DNA of 64,000 bases from Cavia porcellus (GCF_034190915.1 NW_026947507.1:15448501-15512500); one strand, 5' to 3'. Counted from the first letter of the stretch, positions 22,926-35,700 are shown. The notes: a model not told the origin generated them from the sequence alone. A program made the numbers and translations.

Positions 22926-23367
22926 ATGAATGAAAAGAATCAAAGACAGTTTAGTAATTCACATATATTAAGGCCATGGGCAAACAATTTAGTAAAATGT
23001 GAAAAAGGATAACCATCAATTATTTTAGGGGGAGCAGAAAGATATTAGGTAATTATAGGCAGGTAACTCCCTAAAGCATAATCACTAGTTGGTTAAATTT
23101 AAGTATTTTACTCATCAAACTTCTTCATAGGGACTACAAGTTTCTGTTTCTTCCTTTGAAACTCTAAAATGATTTCTGGAGTTAAACTGATTGAAGTTTT
23201 TACATCACACATTCCACTATCAGACCATAGTGGATCCAACATAAGAGAAATTAAACTACAGACAATATATACTTACAAAGGTAATTCTATGTTAACAGTG
23301 GGAAGTTACCCAATTGCAGTCTATTAAATTCAATATAGATACACCTAAGTGACTTGATTAGTGAAAA
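22926..23367. other. Unique sequence
   Basis: No gene or repeat recognised. Confidence 0.45.
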
Positions 23368-24126
23368 TGTTATGATTAAGAACTGGTGGTCAATTTAATG
23401 CCAGCTGGATTACATCAGCATGGCGCTGAGTGTAGATGCTTCACCTGAGGAAAGTTGCCAGTATAAATAGAGACATGGAGAAGGAGAAGCTAGGTAGTGT
23501 GGATTTCTCTAAGTGTTGCTGTTTGAGCTGTTGGTTCTCCTGGGGAAGCTCTGGCCCTCACATTGAGCATTGTTTTCAGGCTCTGGAGGGAAGATTGTGT
23601 CACATGGTATCAGGATGAACTCATCACACTGGCTTCCTGGCATGTACTCGACTGTGCTTACTGTCAAAGGAGCTCGGGGCCCCCGTGTCACTGAGGATGG
23701 CCATGGTGCTTTTCAGGACAGCCCTGGTCTTTGTTGTGAGTGTGATTTCTCTGCTTCAGTGCAGAACCCTCATTCCACCAGCACAGCTCCTTCACCCTGC
23801 TGGCATGGACTTTCTGGCTTCCGTCGCTGACCTTTGGGCCTTCCCAGCATGGATACATAAGAGCCTGGTGTGAGTCCTTCTTGTAGGCTCTGGATCTCTA
23901 GCTGGACTCTTGGGAGGCACTGTCATGAGCGCTGGGTTTTTATCTAGACTCATGTGGGACATTGCTGTGGGATTTAGGCCCTTGACTAAATATTCTGTGT
24001 CTTTGGTGTTGCAGATAGATTTCCTGCATTTTATTGTGTTGAGTCTGGGTGACCATCATTAAACAATATTATAAACTCCATGTCCTGATTCTAATTGTTC
24101 TCTGTGTACAACCCCTAACTACAACA
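23368..24126 (+). mobile_element. LTR-like block, about 760 bp
   Basis: The block begins TGTTATGATTAAGAACTGGT, keeps a GGTCAATTTAATGCCAGCTG head, is more G/C-rich than its flanks, and ends with AAACAATATTATAAACTCCA (24061-24080) and a GTTCTCTGTGTACAACCCCT segment (24097-24116) followed by AACTACAACA. This is the layout of mammalian LTRs that close with a polyadenylation region and an AACCCTAACTAATACA-like terminus. No internal retroviral genes flank it. The overlapping frames at 23436-23618, 23509-23691, 23570-23830 and 23685-23873 lie inside and lack known domains. No flanking direct repeat was found, so the ends are provisional. A processed gene copy remains possible. Confidence 0.55.
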
Positions 24127-24473
24127 GCAAATTAAGAGAATTAGGGAGAATATTCAGAAATTTCATTAGCAATTTAAAAATAATACAGTAGTGAGAAAAA
24201 ATGTCACATCTTAAAATAATTATGGTAGATATATTTCCTAAATTATTTTTAATCTTAAATGGGGAATCCATTTTTTGATTCAGTTTTTTTTGGTGTTGTT
24301 TGGTTTTGTTGTTTTGTGGAGAGGGATTATTTCGTTGCTTACTTTGGGTTTTATTGGGTTATCATCAGATAATATAGTGTGGTAATCTTTATAATTTGAA
24401 ATTTGCTAGTTTCAACAAATATTGTGGTTTTACTTTTTACAGCCCATGTATGCATTCTTTATAGGAAGCATGA
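24127..24473. other. AT-rich, T/G-rich in its second half
   Basis: A TTTGG/TTTTG-rich tract at about 24283-24318. No gene. Confidence 0.45.
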
Positions 24474-24650
24474 TGCTTAAGTCTCAAGGCAATGGGCTCC
24501 AGAACCAGACTTTCTGTGTTAAATCTTAGTTTGCTGCTTTCTGGCCAAGCATCCTCGAGTGAGTAATCTGTCCACAGTGCATTTATTTTCTCATCTATAA
24601 GACATTGATACGAAAATTGTATGAATTCATAAGCAAACCTAAGATATAAA
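24474..24650 (+). repeat. MIR SINE
   Basis: The MIR 5' half is readable: GGGCTCCAGAACCAGACTTT (24494), a decayed TGTGTTAAATCTTAGTTTGC, CTGCTTTCTGGCC, then ATTTTCTCATCTATAAGA at 24586-24602. The CTTGGGCAAG core is eroded. Confidence 0.75.
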
Positions 24651-24686
24651 TTCATTAACTATCAATTTATCCATCTCCTTTTGGTC

Positions 24687-24724
24687 ACATGTATGTACAT
24701 ATGCACATACATACACATACATCC
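24687..24724. repeat. Degenerate ACAT repeat
   Basis: ACATGTATGTACATATGCAC and related ACATAC words; a decayed (TACA)n-type microsatellite. Confidence 0.75.
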
Positions 24725-25519
24725 TTAGATTGTATTATTCATATTCCTGTGCTTTAAATTATACTGAGAACGTGGCAGACCAAGTCACTATAATCATTTG
24801 GGATCATTCAGTTGTATTTCTTGGAGCTTTTGAATTATGTATATTACAAAGCTATTATGGGTTTGTGCAAAAATTTCTAATTCTTCATCTTTGTGAACAG
24901 AAAGCTTTCTTCAGTGATACTTTCTTCATTTTGTATAATGATTATAAGTGATCTTCCTTACATGAAGATATTGACAAGGAATTCAAACATTCAATGTGTT
25001 TTAACTTTATCAGATACTTTTCATTTATCCTTAATGTTTTTGAACATTTTAAAAACTTCATTTTAAATGTTTCTTTAAAAATAGTTGATTTTTGTTTTTC
25101 ATCTCAGTATGAACATGTTAGGCTGTACTGAAAACTTATTTACATTTATTGTCACATGAGATATTTGATTCTACCATACCTTAAGTTCTACTAGTAAACT
25201 ATTTAATGTCACATATTGCTTCATTTTCTCATTTTTAAAATTCTTACTTAGACTAGATTCATTAGGTTTCTTTTATTTTCTTCTGTGCTTTCCACTTACA
25301 ATTGTTCTCTAAGAACTGCAAAGGATTTCAAATGGCTGCACTGTATTTTGAATATTTCAGGGTTTTTGCTAAAAGATTTTATTTCAAAGAATTGAAATGA
25401 GACAAAATATTTAAACAATTTTTGAAAGTTATGAGAGTTTTTTTTAACAAGGAAATAATCAGTATTGATTTTTTAATGCCTCAAAATAAATGTGGTAGAA
25501 AATGCAGTTAATTTGTGAG
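24725..25519. other. AT-rich unique sequence
   Basis: Includes a 73-codon frame (24730-24951) with a TTG start and no recognised domain. Confidence 0.45.
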
Positions 25520-25577
25520 CATGTAATTTTATAAGTCTGGGATTACAGCAGTTGGTGAGTATTTACTTTGAGAACCA
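25520..25577 (+). mobile_element. MER5A-like terminal fragment
   Basis: GTAATTTTATAAGTCTGGGA (25524) through TACTTTGAGAACCACTT (25564-25580) matches the MER5A end, where CATTTCTAACAAGTTCCC is followed by CACACTTTGAGAACCACTG. Only the last ~60 bp is recognisable. Confidence 0.55.
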
Positions 25578-28500
25578 CTTCAAAATAGGATGAAACACAA
25601 TTTCATGTCCCTCAATGCAATTTCTTGTGAGTTCAGATGTAAGTATTAGTTTCTAATAATCTTTCCTAATGACATCAGGAAAAAGCAAGCTGCTTGTCAA
25701 ATATTTATAAACCTTCATGTAACTCAAAGATGGATACATGCAAATCATAGTGATTCTGTGCTGTTCTGTTCTATGCCATAGGTGTTATTATCCAGTGAAC
25801 ATATCACAATTTAGCACACTAATTCGTGCAAGCCCTTTGGAAAACCTCAGTTTGGTCCTCCCAATCATTCTGTACAACAGCTGCTGTACTAAAAGTTTCC
25901 AGATTTGGAAAATGGAAATCTTTCCAAAGATTCCTAAATGACTCTGATCTGCATTTCCTCTTCCCACTATATACAGACTGTGGGATTTTAAAATTAAATG
26001 CACTTATAAAGTGAAGTACATAAGTGGCTAGAGAGCCTTGTTAAATAAGCTAAGGAGTCTCCTTCCACTCTGTCTAAAAATGTACAAAAATTTTGAAACA
26101 TCCTCATACAACTGGGCCTTGCATCCCTCATCCAACATATGTCCCCAGAGGAACTCCGTAGGAAGGAAATGAATGCAACAGACTCACTAAGCATTTTTAT
26201 TCAAGTCCATCTATTGTCAGATTCCAGAGAACACTTGAGATATGAGGTGGGAAGCGGTGGTACAGACGGTGGCGAGCTGTCACTGGTGCAGTTTGTCATT
26301 GTTCCACAGACAAAAAGCAGACTGTCACAATAAACAGCATTTATTTCTTTCATATTTGTGGCTTAGGGCTGGAGAAGGGGAGGTGTCACTGGTCGTAATT
26401 GTAGTACACATAAATAATAATAGCAGCTTGCAAATCATTGATCAAACAAACAGAGGAAGCTGGCAGTGATGAAGTCAAGAAAATAGATGCTTCCAGCACA
26501 AGCTAATTTACTGCCCCTTTAAAAAAATATGTTCTCCATTCAAACTATAAACGTAGAATGATTTTGTTTGCCTCTTCTGCTGCAGGTAAGGAAGATGAAA
26601 CTTTTAAATCATAGCTCCAGTGAATTTTTTGGAGCATATAAGTATGTGTAGGTCATTAAGCATTTAACAAATATTTGATAAATTAACAGTTGCTAGTTTT
26701 ACTAATTAGACGGGAGTGGTAACCCTTTTGCTTACTCTAACCTAACAGTGCTGAGTACTCCACTTTGTTAAAGCTTATAGTAATGCATGCGTAAAGTCTT
26801 TCACATAGCTTTCTCTGACAGAAAAATTGATTTTAAGATCTGAAAAGAATTCCTAGTGTGTGTCACACCCAGACAATCTGATCTCTTCAGAGGTAAGACT
26901 CCTAGCACCCTGAAGATTGCAGACTTGAATATCACCCTTTCTTGTGACTTTCCCAAACATGAAAAATACCATAGTGCAAAGCTCAAATTGGGTCTGCCGA
27001 TGACAGAACACTGTAGGCAGCCTCCTCATTGCCCGCAACCTATGGAAACTCAATGGGAAATTCCCGTAGGATGACAGAGGCTGAGAAGCTCTCCCCATGT
27101 TATTACAATGTTGAAAGGTTTCTCATTTACTGCTAGTGAAAAGCATCTATTGTGGCTTCTAATAAAAACCTGTGAAACCACATGGGTGTAAAGAAAAAAT
27201 TTTTTGAACTTTGCAGAAAGTAGTGACAATGCAAAGTTCACTGTTTTCGCTTTGGGTGTGAAGTATTTCACCCCATTTGTGATGGCAGGTTTACGTCTGT
27301 GTGATAACCTATTCTTACAGCCACATAATTGGAACTAGATTTCACCCAAGGATAGGGTTTCTTTTTATGGATTGCATATTATCACTGCAAACACAAAACA
27401 TGATAAATGGCACATGGACTGCATGCTAGGGTATGAACATTATTACCTTATGTGCGTTGATGAGGATTAGTTAGTATTTTGTCAAAGATTCATTGCCACA
27501 ATATGGAAAGTTGTCAAGAGCTAGACACAGGAAGGCCTCGCAGTCCTACACAAAGCAGCAGATTTTCCCAGAAAGGAGACCAGCCCTGAGTTTACTTGGG
27601 AAGACATTTTGACCATCAGTATTTTAGTAGTCAGGTTGCAAACTTTGCTGGTTGTTATCCCTAACATTTGCTTTTGTACAGCAGTTTTGACAGTTGCACT
27701 GCTCACAGCAAACTGCCATCCTAGTTTGTTCTGCTTCAATGCCACTTGACTGTCACAACCTGTCATAAGGCAGGAAAGCTCTAAAACCTAACCCCATCAG
27801 ACAGGGTTTAATCATTCCTATTACTCCTGTTGCCTGCACAGGCCACCTTGAAGTATATGGCATGCAATTTTACCCTGCCAACAGCACCTGCCTTATAAGC
27901 TTCAGTTGTTTCATTTTTTAAAAACACAGAGTGATAAGCTACATTGTTTTGATGACAGGAAAAAATATAAAGAATCAATTGAATCATTTACTAAGGAAAT
28001 GATAATGAAATGTATCAATTATGAGCCGAACCAAAACGAAATTGCCTCTCTCCTCATAATTGCTTTTTTTCCTTATTTAGGCTACTGGATAAGAAGGGAG
28101 ATACCATTTTCTTTGTTTCACTAGGAAGATTAGGTAGAAGAGAACTGATCATTTCTTTATTAAAGAAAAGATACAGAAAATTCAGGAACAAGTGTTTCCC
28201 CAATTACTCTGTTTTGGATAGCTTTAGATTTATTTACTTGCCTTTCTTGATCTGTGAAATTAGAAGAGCTCTACTTCTTGGTCACTGGTCAACTTCTCCA
28301 GCACAGAGACACTTCCTGAAGATTATTTAGAGTTTTGGTAAATCATCACACAGTTCCCAAGAAACACCTCAACTGCAGGGTGAGAGGGCACCAGAAATCA
28401 CACAATTAAACTGCTTTTCCACTTATTAAAATAAAGACAGCAATCAGGGACCATATTGCCAACTCAAAGAAAATAAATACAAGCAGACTTGTAAACACTG

Positions 28501-28832
28501 CTAATATTGAACCCTCCCAGATCTGAGTGGCTACTACATGCAGCCGTCTATGTGACTGTTTACTTCTACATGTAATAGTTCATCATTACCATACAACATA
28601 GAGTCTGGGAAGGGCAAGAGGGCAACATTGCTGAGGATATGTTGAGTTCACTGAGTCGGTACATTTAGTTCACTTGACCACGATATCTTACACTTCTTTT
28701 GGACTATATGTTGGAGTTAGGGTTGCTTTTTCTTGACGAAAGGCAATGATTTAGCATAGCTAATATAAATGACTGGTGTGGTTTCTGAATAGCCACTTTA
28801 ACTTTCTCTGTTCTGATTCAAACCATTTATTA

Positions 28833-28834
<2 letters not shown>
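25578..28834. other. 3.2 kb unique sequence with little repeat content
   Basis: No recognisable transposon or gene. Much of it (about 26.1-27.9 kb) is less AT-rich than the surroundings and has balanced composition. Short overlapping frames on both strands (for example 26853-27098 minus, 27521-27766 minus) carry no known motif. The repeat-poor balanced sequence is a candidate for conserved noncoding DNA; that is inference only. Confidence 0.4.
26566..26592 (+). promoter_or_regulatory. Recursive-splice-like site (AG|GTAAG), candidate
   Basis: A pyrimidine-rich run (TTTGCCTCTTCTGCTGCAG, ending at 26585) is joined directly to the donor-like GTAAGG (26586-26591). This is a 3' splice site fused to a 5' splice site with no exon between, the motif of ratchet or recursive splice sites in very long introns. 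A second donor-like GTATGT occurs at 26642. If it is used, the interval 26586-26641 would be a 56-nt RS-exon. It matters only if this strand is transcribed as an intron, which is not shown here. Confidence 0.3.

Positions 28835-28875
<41 letters not shown>
28835..28875. repeat. (GT)n microsatellite
   Basis: About 20 uninterrupted GT units. Confidence 0.98.
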
Positions 28876-28876
<1 letters not shown>

Positions 28877-29962
28877 AGTTGGTTGACTCGAACTTCTTTG
28901 TTTACCATAGATAGGCTTAATTTAATACTAGAACAACCTGAGTTATTTTCCTAAAATTATGGTATAACAGGAACATAATTTTTTATTTTTTATTGAACAA
29001 AAATAGTAAGACTATGAGAAAGGATTGAATCTACAAAACTATCACTTTGTAAACATTAAAATAGTTACAATAAAATTACTGAATGGAATATTCTGCAAGT
29101 AATTCAACTGTAGACAACTGAGCATAAGATTAAGAGGAATTTTTCCTTCTCCTTTAATTCACATTAGAATAAAAGGCAGTAAACAAAATCAGATGGCCAA
29201 AATATCTAGAGAGGTTAGAGACTCCACCATTCTGATTTACTGGTCCTGTAATAATGGAATTGCCCAAGCTACTGACACTAAACTAAACCTAAAATCTGAG
29301 GCAAGGAAACATAAAGAACTCACTGGTAGACAGGAAACAGTTTTTTGCTTGAAAACTGACTTCCTAAAATTTAGTTTATGTTCTTGATAATGCCTTTGGA
29401 AAGGTAACAATAGTCAAAGGCGGAGCCTTCAGTCCATACAATAACATTTTAATTTTCTATGGGTTTTAGGTTATAATAATTAAAGATCATTACTAGTAAG
29501 GGGGAAAGAAATGTCACACATGGGTTACTATGGGACAATTAGAAACTCTTTAGGATTGTCTGATTCTGAAAATGAAAATCATGACTGTCGGCCTTTGTTG
29601 TCGGCTGTGATTCATGGCACTCCAGGTTACACTACAGTGTATCTCCTCCTGTCAGCTCCAAGGATGATCCTTATTGACCCATCCGCTAGTAACTATTTTA
29701 TGGACATCTTTAATATATCCACCCATCATTCCTATGTTAATGAGACTTCCTATTGAAATGTTCCTTTTTTTCTCACCATAAAATGTTACTCATCTTTTGA
29801 AGACCCATTTCACATTCTTGTCCATGAAATATTTCATTTTTTATCCAAATTTCTATTTCTTTATACTGAAATCATATTTCCTTGTATACATTGGTTATTT
29901 TGTGCCTGTCTTCTTCCTTTTGTACTATGAACAACTTCATATCAAGGAATATGTGGAAATGT
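28876..29962. other. AT-rich unique sequence
   Basis: Frames at 29193-29387 and 29511-29756 are unrecognised. No confident repeat. Confidence 0.45.
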
Positions 29963-29964
29963 AC

Positions 29965-30040
<76 letters not shown>

Positions 30041-30084
30041 CAGAGAGAGACAGAGAGAGACAGAGAGAGACAGAGAGAGAGACT
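29963..30084. repeat. (GT)n(GA)n compound microsatellite with GACA interruptions
   Basis: GT repeats to about 29988, then pure GA, then a higher-order pattern of GAGAGAGACA repeated with about 10-bp period to 30084. The frames 29797-29988, 29882-30106 and 29967-30179 read through it as CVCVCV/RERERE and are artefacts. Confidence 0.98.
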
Positions 30085-30473
30085 GGGATATAGAACAAAG
30101 TATTAGAATATGGTGGGCCTTACATAAATGTTGTTTTTCTTACTATGCTTTTTTTCTATTTTGTCAAAATCACCGATAACTTCAACTTTGCTTTTGTCAA
30201 ATGTTCCCTTGTGATAGTTGGTTGAGCTAGTAGAATTAAGATTTGTGAATGGTCAACTGATATATGGGTCAAAAGATGACTCAAATATCCACCAACAAAA
30301 CTATGTTTATAAAATGTATTTTGAAAGGATCATATTTGTCACACTCAGTTTACTTTCCTTGCATGTTTCACCTCATATCTGAACCAAGTTTCATTAATCT
30401 CCCAAATTATGTTACTTGGAGAACTCTCCCCAGTGTTGGCTGTGGGCTAAGGAACCCCAGCACATCATTTTGA
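30085..30473. other. Unique sequence
   Basis: No feature recognised. Confidence 0.45.
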
Positions 30474-30560
30474 CATTCATTTACTTACATAGTGCCTCAT
30501 TGTACCCAGTACTGTGTGTTGGTATCGCACATAAGGAAGTCTCTAAGCCACTCTGCCATC
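30474..30560 (-). repeat. L2-like 3' end fragment
   Basis: CATTCATTTACTTACATAGT then GCCTCATTGTACCCAGTACT resembles the complement of the L2 terminus (CATTCAACAAATATTTATTG, then GCCTACTATGTGCCAGGCAC). Short and divergent. Confidence 0.4.
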
Positions 30561-32599
30561 TGTTATTTCAAAGTAAACAGCAAACAAAATTCCACGCAAA
30601 TAACAATCCATGCTTACAACATTTCTTTAGGGACCTCAGGTTATGTAATATTCCACTAAAATGACTCACAGTAAGATTTCAACAGTGACTCTGCAATAGA
30701 CTGCAGAGGAAGTCAGTTTGAATAATCAGCACAGCCTAAATCTGAGAGGAATAGCTCAAGCCCCGCACCAACCTGTATACATATTTTTATATACTGAACT
30801 GAAGACAGATATATTTTTTTTTATTTTTGCAAAACAATTATGGGTATTATCCAAAAATAGCTGACTGTTAACTAGACAACTAGCCAGATCTATAATGCTC
30901 CATGCGGAATCTAGAGGGTGCGGCTCCATCTGTACAGCCTGCTGCCTGCCTGTTTTGAGTTATGGAGAGAGCTGGGAGGGGAATCCAAGAGATAAGAATA
31001 CAATGGCATAGGCTGCCTCTACTCTTGCTTTCATGGGAGAGATATTTTTCTCTTTTATGTCTTGACAGCGCCTGCTTATGTGGGATTTCAACCAACTTCC
31101 TCACTTTTAAAGTATGCCTGTGTGAAGAACACCTGACCTATGGTTCTCTGAGTACCAGGTGCAGATCTGATTACCTTCAGGTGTCCTAATGCAGTCTGTA
31201 CCCGTGAAGCTTTAGTTCTCTTCTGCCTTTTGTGTCTATTTTTCATACTTTGAAAAGTGACAATTTTTATTTCTTTTAAGCAAATGATATAAGACCTATG
31301 AAGCAGACAAATGCATTTATTGATGAGTTATAATCACATACTTCTGCATCCAATACTTGGTTTCAGCTATGAGCTCTAAATTTCTATGGTGTGAGCGACA
31401 GCAGGTAAAGGTTTTAAACTTTTCCAGAAGATGAAATAGGTCTTGTCAGTTATTAAATTGCCACTGAGCTATTTTTGGACTCTTTTGTTTTCAGTATGTT
31501 TTCGTTCCTTTTGTTCACATTAATGTGTCATTATTTTAAAAGATCTATGTTTGTTTTTCTAATTTGGAAGCAAAAATTGAAATTTCTAGCAATAATTGAC
31601 CTTGTTTTCTTATAATTTTGTTTTCTGCTTTGGCCATCTCTGTAGCAGCTCAAGAATATAAAACTGGGATTATACTGTTAACCTCCAAGATGTAAGACGA
31701 CACTATTGTTATATAAAAAATAATTTCTTGATTAATGACTGTTTTCCATTTTAAATCCAAATGCTGTTAAAAAGATATGTCCTTGTTAAAAATTAAGACT
31801 TGTATTCTTTCTTCTAAACTTTATGCTGGAAAGAATCATAGCTGAGTGACAACAAGAAATTAAGAATACAAAACAACTGCCTTCATAGGGTAAGAATTAG
31901 GAGTAGGTGTTTGAACTGCTACTGGTAAAATAAGAACTTTAAAAAGAGAAAATAGAGTGAAAAGTGTGAAACAGTCAGCAGGAAAATGACGTTAGGAATG
32001 TAGGGTTAAGAGTCAAGGTGATAAATGACAATGCCACATAGGCACACATGGTGGAAGCAGAGGCTCAGGCCCATGTAGAGAAGTTCTGACATTGCCTCTA
32101 TATCTTCTTTTCTCTGTGTCTTTAATTTACTGGTCAGTATTTTCCTCTCAGTCCCTCCAAAGAGCATGACAAAAGTACTCAATTCCAACCCCCACACCAC
32201 ACAACAGTGTGTGACAGCAATTAATTTACATGGCATAAAACTAAATCTAGATGAAGTAAAGAGACAGTTTCTGCTCTCTGCCTATGATCATAGCATCTAT
32301 TCTGTAGAAATTACTGTTAGTTCTTGATGTGACAAGTTTGGTGTTCCTGTTGATTACTCCATGGCTGCCTCTCAGCTGCTGCTCGGTTGCTGAAAAGATG
32401 TCATTGTTCTGGAGCAGAAAGAAGGTGCCCAACAGCACTGTGAGAAGAAGCTTCCCAGAATGGGTCATGGCAGAAATAGTACTGGACCAGAGACTGGACA
32501 GATGGCAGAATTTGTACCCCTTCTTAAGTCGTCCATAATTTTTAAATTCAACTTAAAAACATATTCTAGCTTTCACTTAAGAAGGAAACAATATGATTC
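30561..32599. other. 2 kb unique sequence
   Basis: No confident repeat. Near 32247-32468 (minus) a 73-codon ATG frame begins with a Lys-rich start and a hydrophobic stretch (KLLLTVLLGTFFLL) resembling a signal peptide. The rest has no domain and no supporting splice context, so it is not called as a gene. The part at about 30890-31200 is less AT-rich than its flanks. Confidence 0.4.
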
Positions 32600-32760
32600 A
32601 CTGGAAATAATTTTGACTTTCAAATCACACTCGTGGGTTAAAAGATTAAATCCACTGTTCACTTACTAAGGACCTCGGTGAGCCTTCCTTTCTCAGTCTC
32701 TAAATTGCCCCTAATTCCACAGCACCATTATTAACATTTATGAGGTAATGATGCTAAATC
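32600..32760 (+). repeat. MIR SINE, divergent
   Basis: CTTTCAAATCACACTCGTGG (32617), CACTGTTCACTTACTAAG (32653-32670), CCTTCCTTTCTCAGTCTCTA (32683) and ATTATTAACATTTATGAGGT (32727) follow the MIR order: a CTGGGTTCAAATC-type segment, CCACTTACTAGCTG, CTCAGTTTCCTCATC, then ATAATA and GTTGTGAGG. Low identity. Confidence 0.5.
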
Positions 32761-35700
32761 TCTAGCATTGAGATTTTCATCAAGTGAAAGTTAAGAATTT
32801 CTCCTAATAAACATAAACTTGTAAAATGCTATCTTGATTGCCTACTGTGTGGTATGAATAGCTGAAGTGCAAACATGGTGCCAGTTTGAACAAGCAGTTG
32901 ACTGGTGAAATGATTATTTTCACAAATGATTTTATGTTCAAATATTTTGAATAGTTCTATCTCTGTAGAAGTAGATATAACCTGAGTTAAAAGCATGTTC
33001 ATGTAGAAATGAAAACAAAGTCTTTGATTACCCTTTTCTAAAAGTCCAGAAGTGCTCTGCTTTTACCCTGTGGCATACTGTGTCTTATTGCGAGCCTACT
33101 GTGTGACTTTATACCATGGTTCCCTAATGATCATTTTACAGGTAATAACTGCCATAGTATCCTGGGCGCTAAGTAACCCATGCTCCACGCTTGCCTGCAC
33201 AACTCATAGTTCTGCTCCCTTCTCTTAAGGATCTGATACTGTGACCACAAACCAAGTGTGCTTTCAAACCACTTTGTGCCAGCAGGTGAGGGTTTGTCGC
33301 TCCCCAAAAGGTCTCACTTGAGTTTCATGGCTGGAAACTGTCTCTTTTTGTGTCCAATAGAGCACACCTTTATCATTTCTATTTTCTCTCTATATGAACA
33401 AAAGCATATAGATAAATGGACTTCTGCTAAAATATTAATAACTGATAACTGGGTTCTATCATTGGGTTGAGGAGGTTATTTTAACAAGGGAAGTGTGGAG
33501 ACCCCAATATTAGCAGAGGAATACATTATTAGTGGTCCCATGATCATATATGAGGACACATATTTTGGGAAAGGGAGGTATAGGAGGACTGTTTTAAAAA
33601 CACTTTGTCAAGGACTATTTGATCTGTCACTTAAACTATACTTATTATTCTTACAGAAAGAGGTCAAATTTGAAGATAAAGTGTGTTAATTTAACACAGC
33701 CTGATAAAAATGGCCTAATGTTGCCATACAACTTTCATCTTGAAATATTCACAAAGAAGCTAAACTTGTTAACACAGCAACCCTTCTAAAAGTATACAAT
33801 ATTGGCGATAAAAGCACAAGAATATAATGACTTTAAAAAAGAAGCTGTCTTTTGAAACACTACTAGCCAGAGTGCTCTGCAGATGAAAAGCAAGTAGACA
33901 CTTTCTCTTTATTGCAGTCACATACTTGCCCTCAAACATTTTTCTTTTGAATGGGCAGAAATGAGTTTTCTTTTTTAAAAAAGGAGTATTTCAAACAATG
34001 TGTTTTCTTGTGATAAGAAATCTGTTTTAATGTCCTTACAAAAGAGGACCTTCAAATGGCATGTTACAGGAGAAAGCATTAGGATTACAAATCACATTGA
34101 TTTTAAAAGAACCCCAAATTCTGTAAAATTGCTCCACCCCTTGCCAAGTTTTCTCAGGGAGACGTATTTTTTTTCCCTAGAAAAGATTTATGTTAGAATT
34201 CTTCGATAGTATTGCTCTGTGAAAGAAAAAGCCAGAAAGAACCCTTTTAAAAATGTCTCAACATTTAGTTTCACCATTCTTTTCTGATCATATGGGAACA
34301 AGTCAAATTAATGTGTTATCTTTCTAACATTCTCCTCTCTAACACTATTATATAGGGAATGATCAATTATTAAGGCATCTTCACTGTATTTCCTCTTAGC
34401 TTTTCTAGGCATCTTGATCCTGTATATAGCAGATATACTTTAATTGAGAACTTAAGAAATATATGTAACTTATACTTCTTATTTATCAAAACTATTTGAA
34501 AAATATTTGAGAATTATTCTATAATTTTTGAGAGTTGAATTACAGGATAATAATTTATGCATGGTATATGCCGTGACACCTGGCTCTCGGCCTCTTGTCT
34601 AACAGTATACTAGATAAGAATTATTACTCCATAACTCACACTCTGTCATGTCTTATTGCTTAATTAAAGCACAACCTTCCTCTACATGACAAGCAATTGG
34701 ATTGTTAATATTATAGATTATTATGCTACCTAACATATTTTATTTTTATAACTTACTCATTTTATGTACACAGGATGCTCATTTCAGGTACACCTACCTC
34801 TGAAATCATGAAAAACCTGTCTTTTATTTACCTTTTGGCTATTGTACAAATTGCCACTAGCAAAAACATGAGGAAATGTTGTATGTTTGGAATTCATAAT
34901 TTAGATATATAAGAAACAGTCTACCATCTATAGAGCAAGTTAATATATGAGTTTGATGGCACCTGGGTGTTCAATATTTTCTTTTCTCTGCGATATTACT
35001 GATCAAATTAATACTCAGGAAGTATTTATGTATATGTAATCACAAAATAAATGTAAGTTAATAAGTGTGTAGGATTCAAAAAAGCAAACCTTAAAACTCT
35101 ATTAAGGAAAAAAAATAAGTCAGTGATGAGAACTATCATACACTTGGATAAGTACATTATATAGAGTGCAAAAATATTGAACTCAAAATTGTCAGATTTG
35201 CCTGTGAGTTATCAAAATTGTCTCTGCAGTTAATAGTAACTTAAATTTAAAATCAAAATAATTTTTAAAATTTAAAGTGATAATAAAGTTTGTAGGTTTA
35301 ATAAGTTTCAAAACTAGAAGTATCCTTTGCTAGACAAGATGTAACTAATCTTATAGTAAAATAGATTACAGTGATAGGATAATTAAAATAGTTTGATACT
35401 GAAGGAGACATAATGAAAGAATGAGAGATCAGTGTGAGTTTAATTAATACAAATAAATGTATAAATTTGATTATGGTAATAGTATAGTAATATATTTTAA
35501 ATAAATGGAATAGAAATAACTGGTCAACTAGTCAAAGAAAAATGTAAATCAAATGTAAAACAAATATTAAATGTATCAAAATGTGGAAAATGGAACCATA
35601 AAAATACTACAAAGTAATTTTATGAAACTTGTAAAATATTTCAAAATAGGATGCAAAACCCAGAAGTTACAGAGAAAAATTTAGTCAAGAATACTATACA

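Noticed and set aside
22737..23012. 91-codon frame with IYIYIY/RERERD repeats
   Set aside because: It is a translation of a TA/GA microsatellite.
23570..23830. Possible exon in a G/C-richer block
   Set aside because: There is no recognised domain, several overlapping frames compete, and the block has LTR-like ends.
29882..30179. Frames encoding CVCVCV/RERERE tracts
   Set aside because: They are translations of the GT/GA compound microsatellite.
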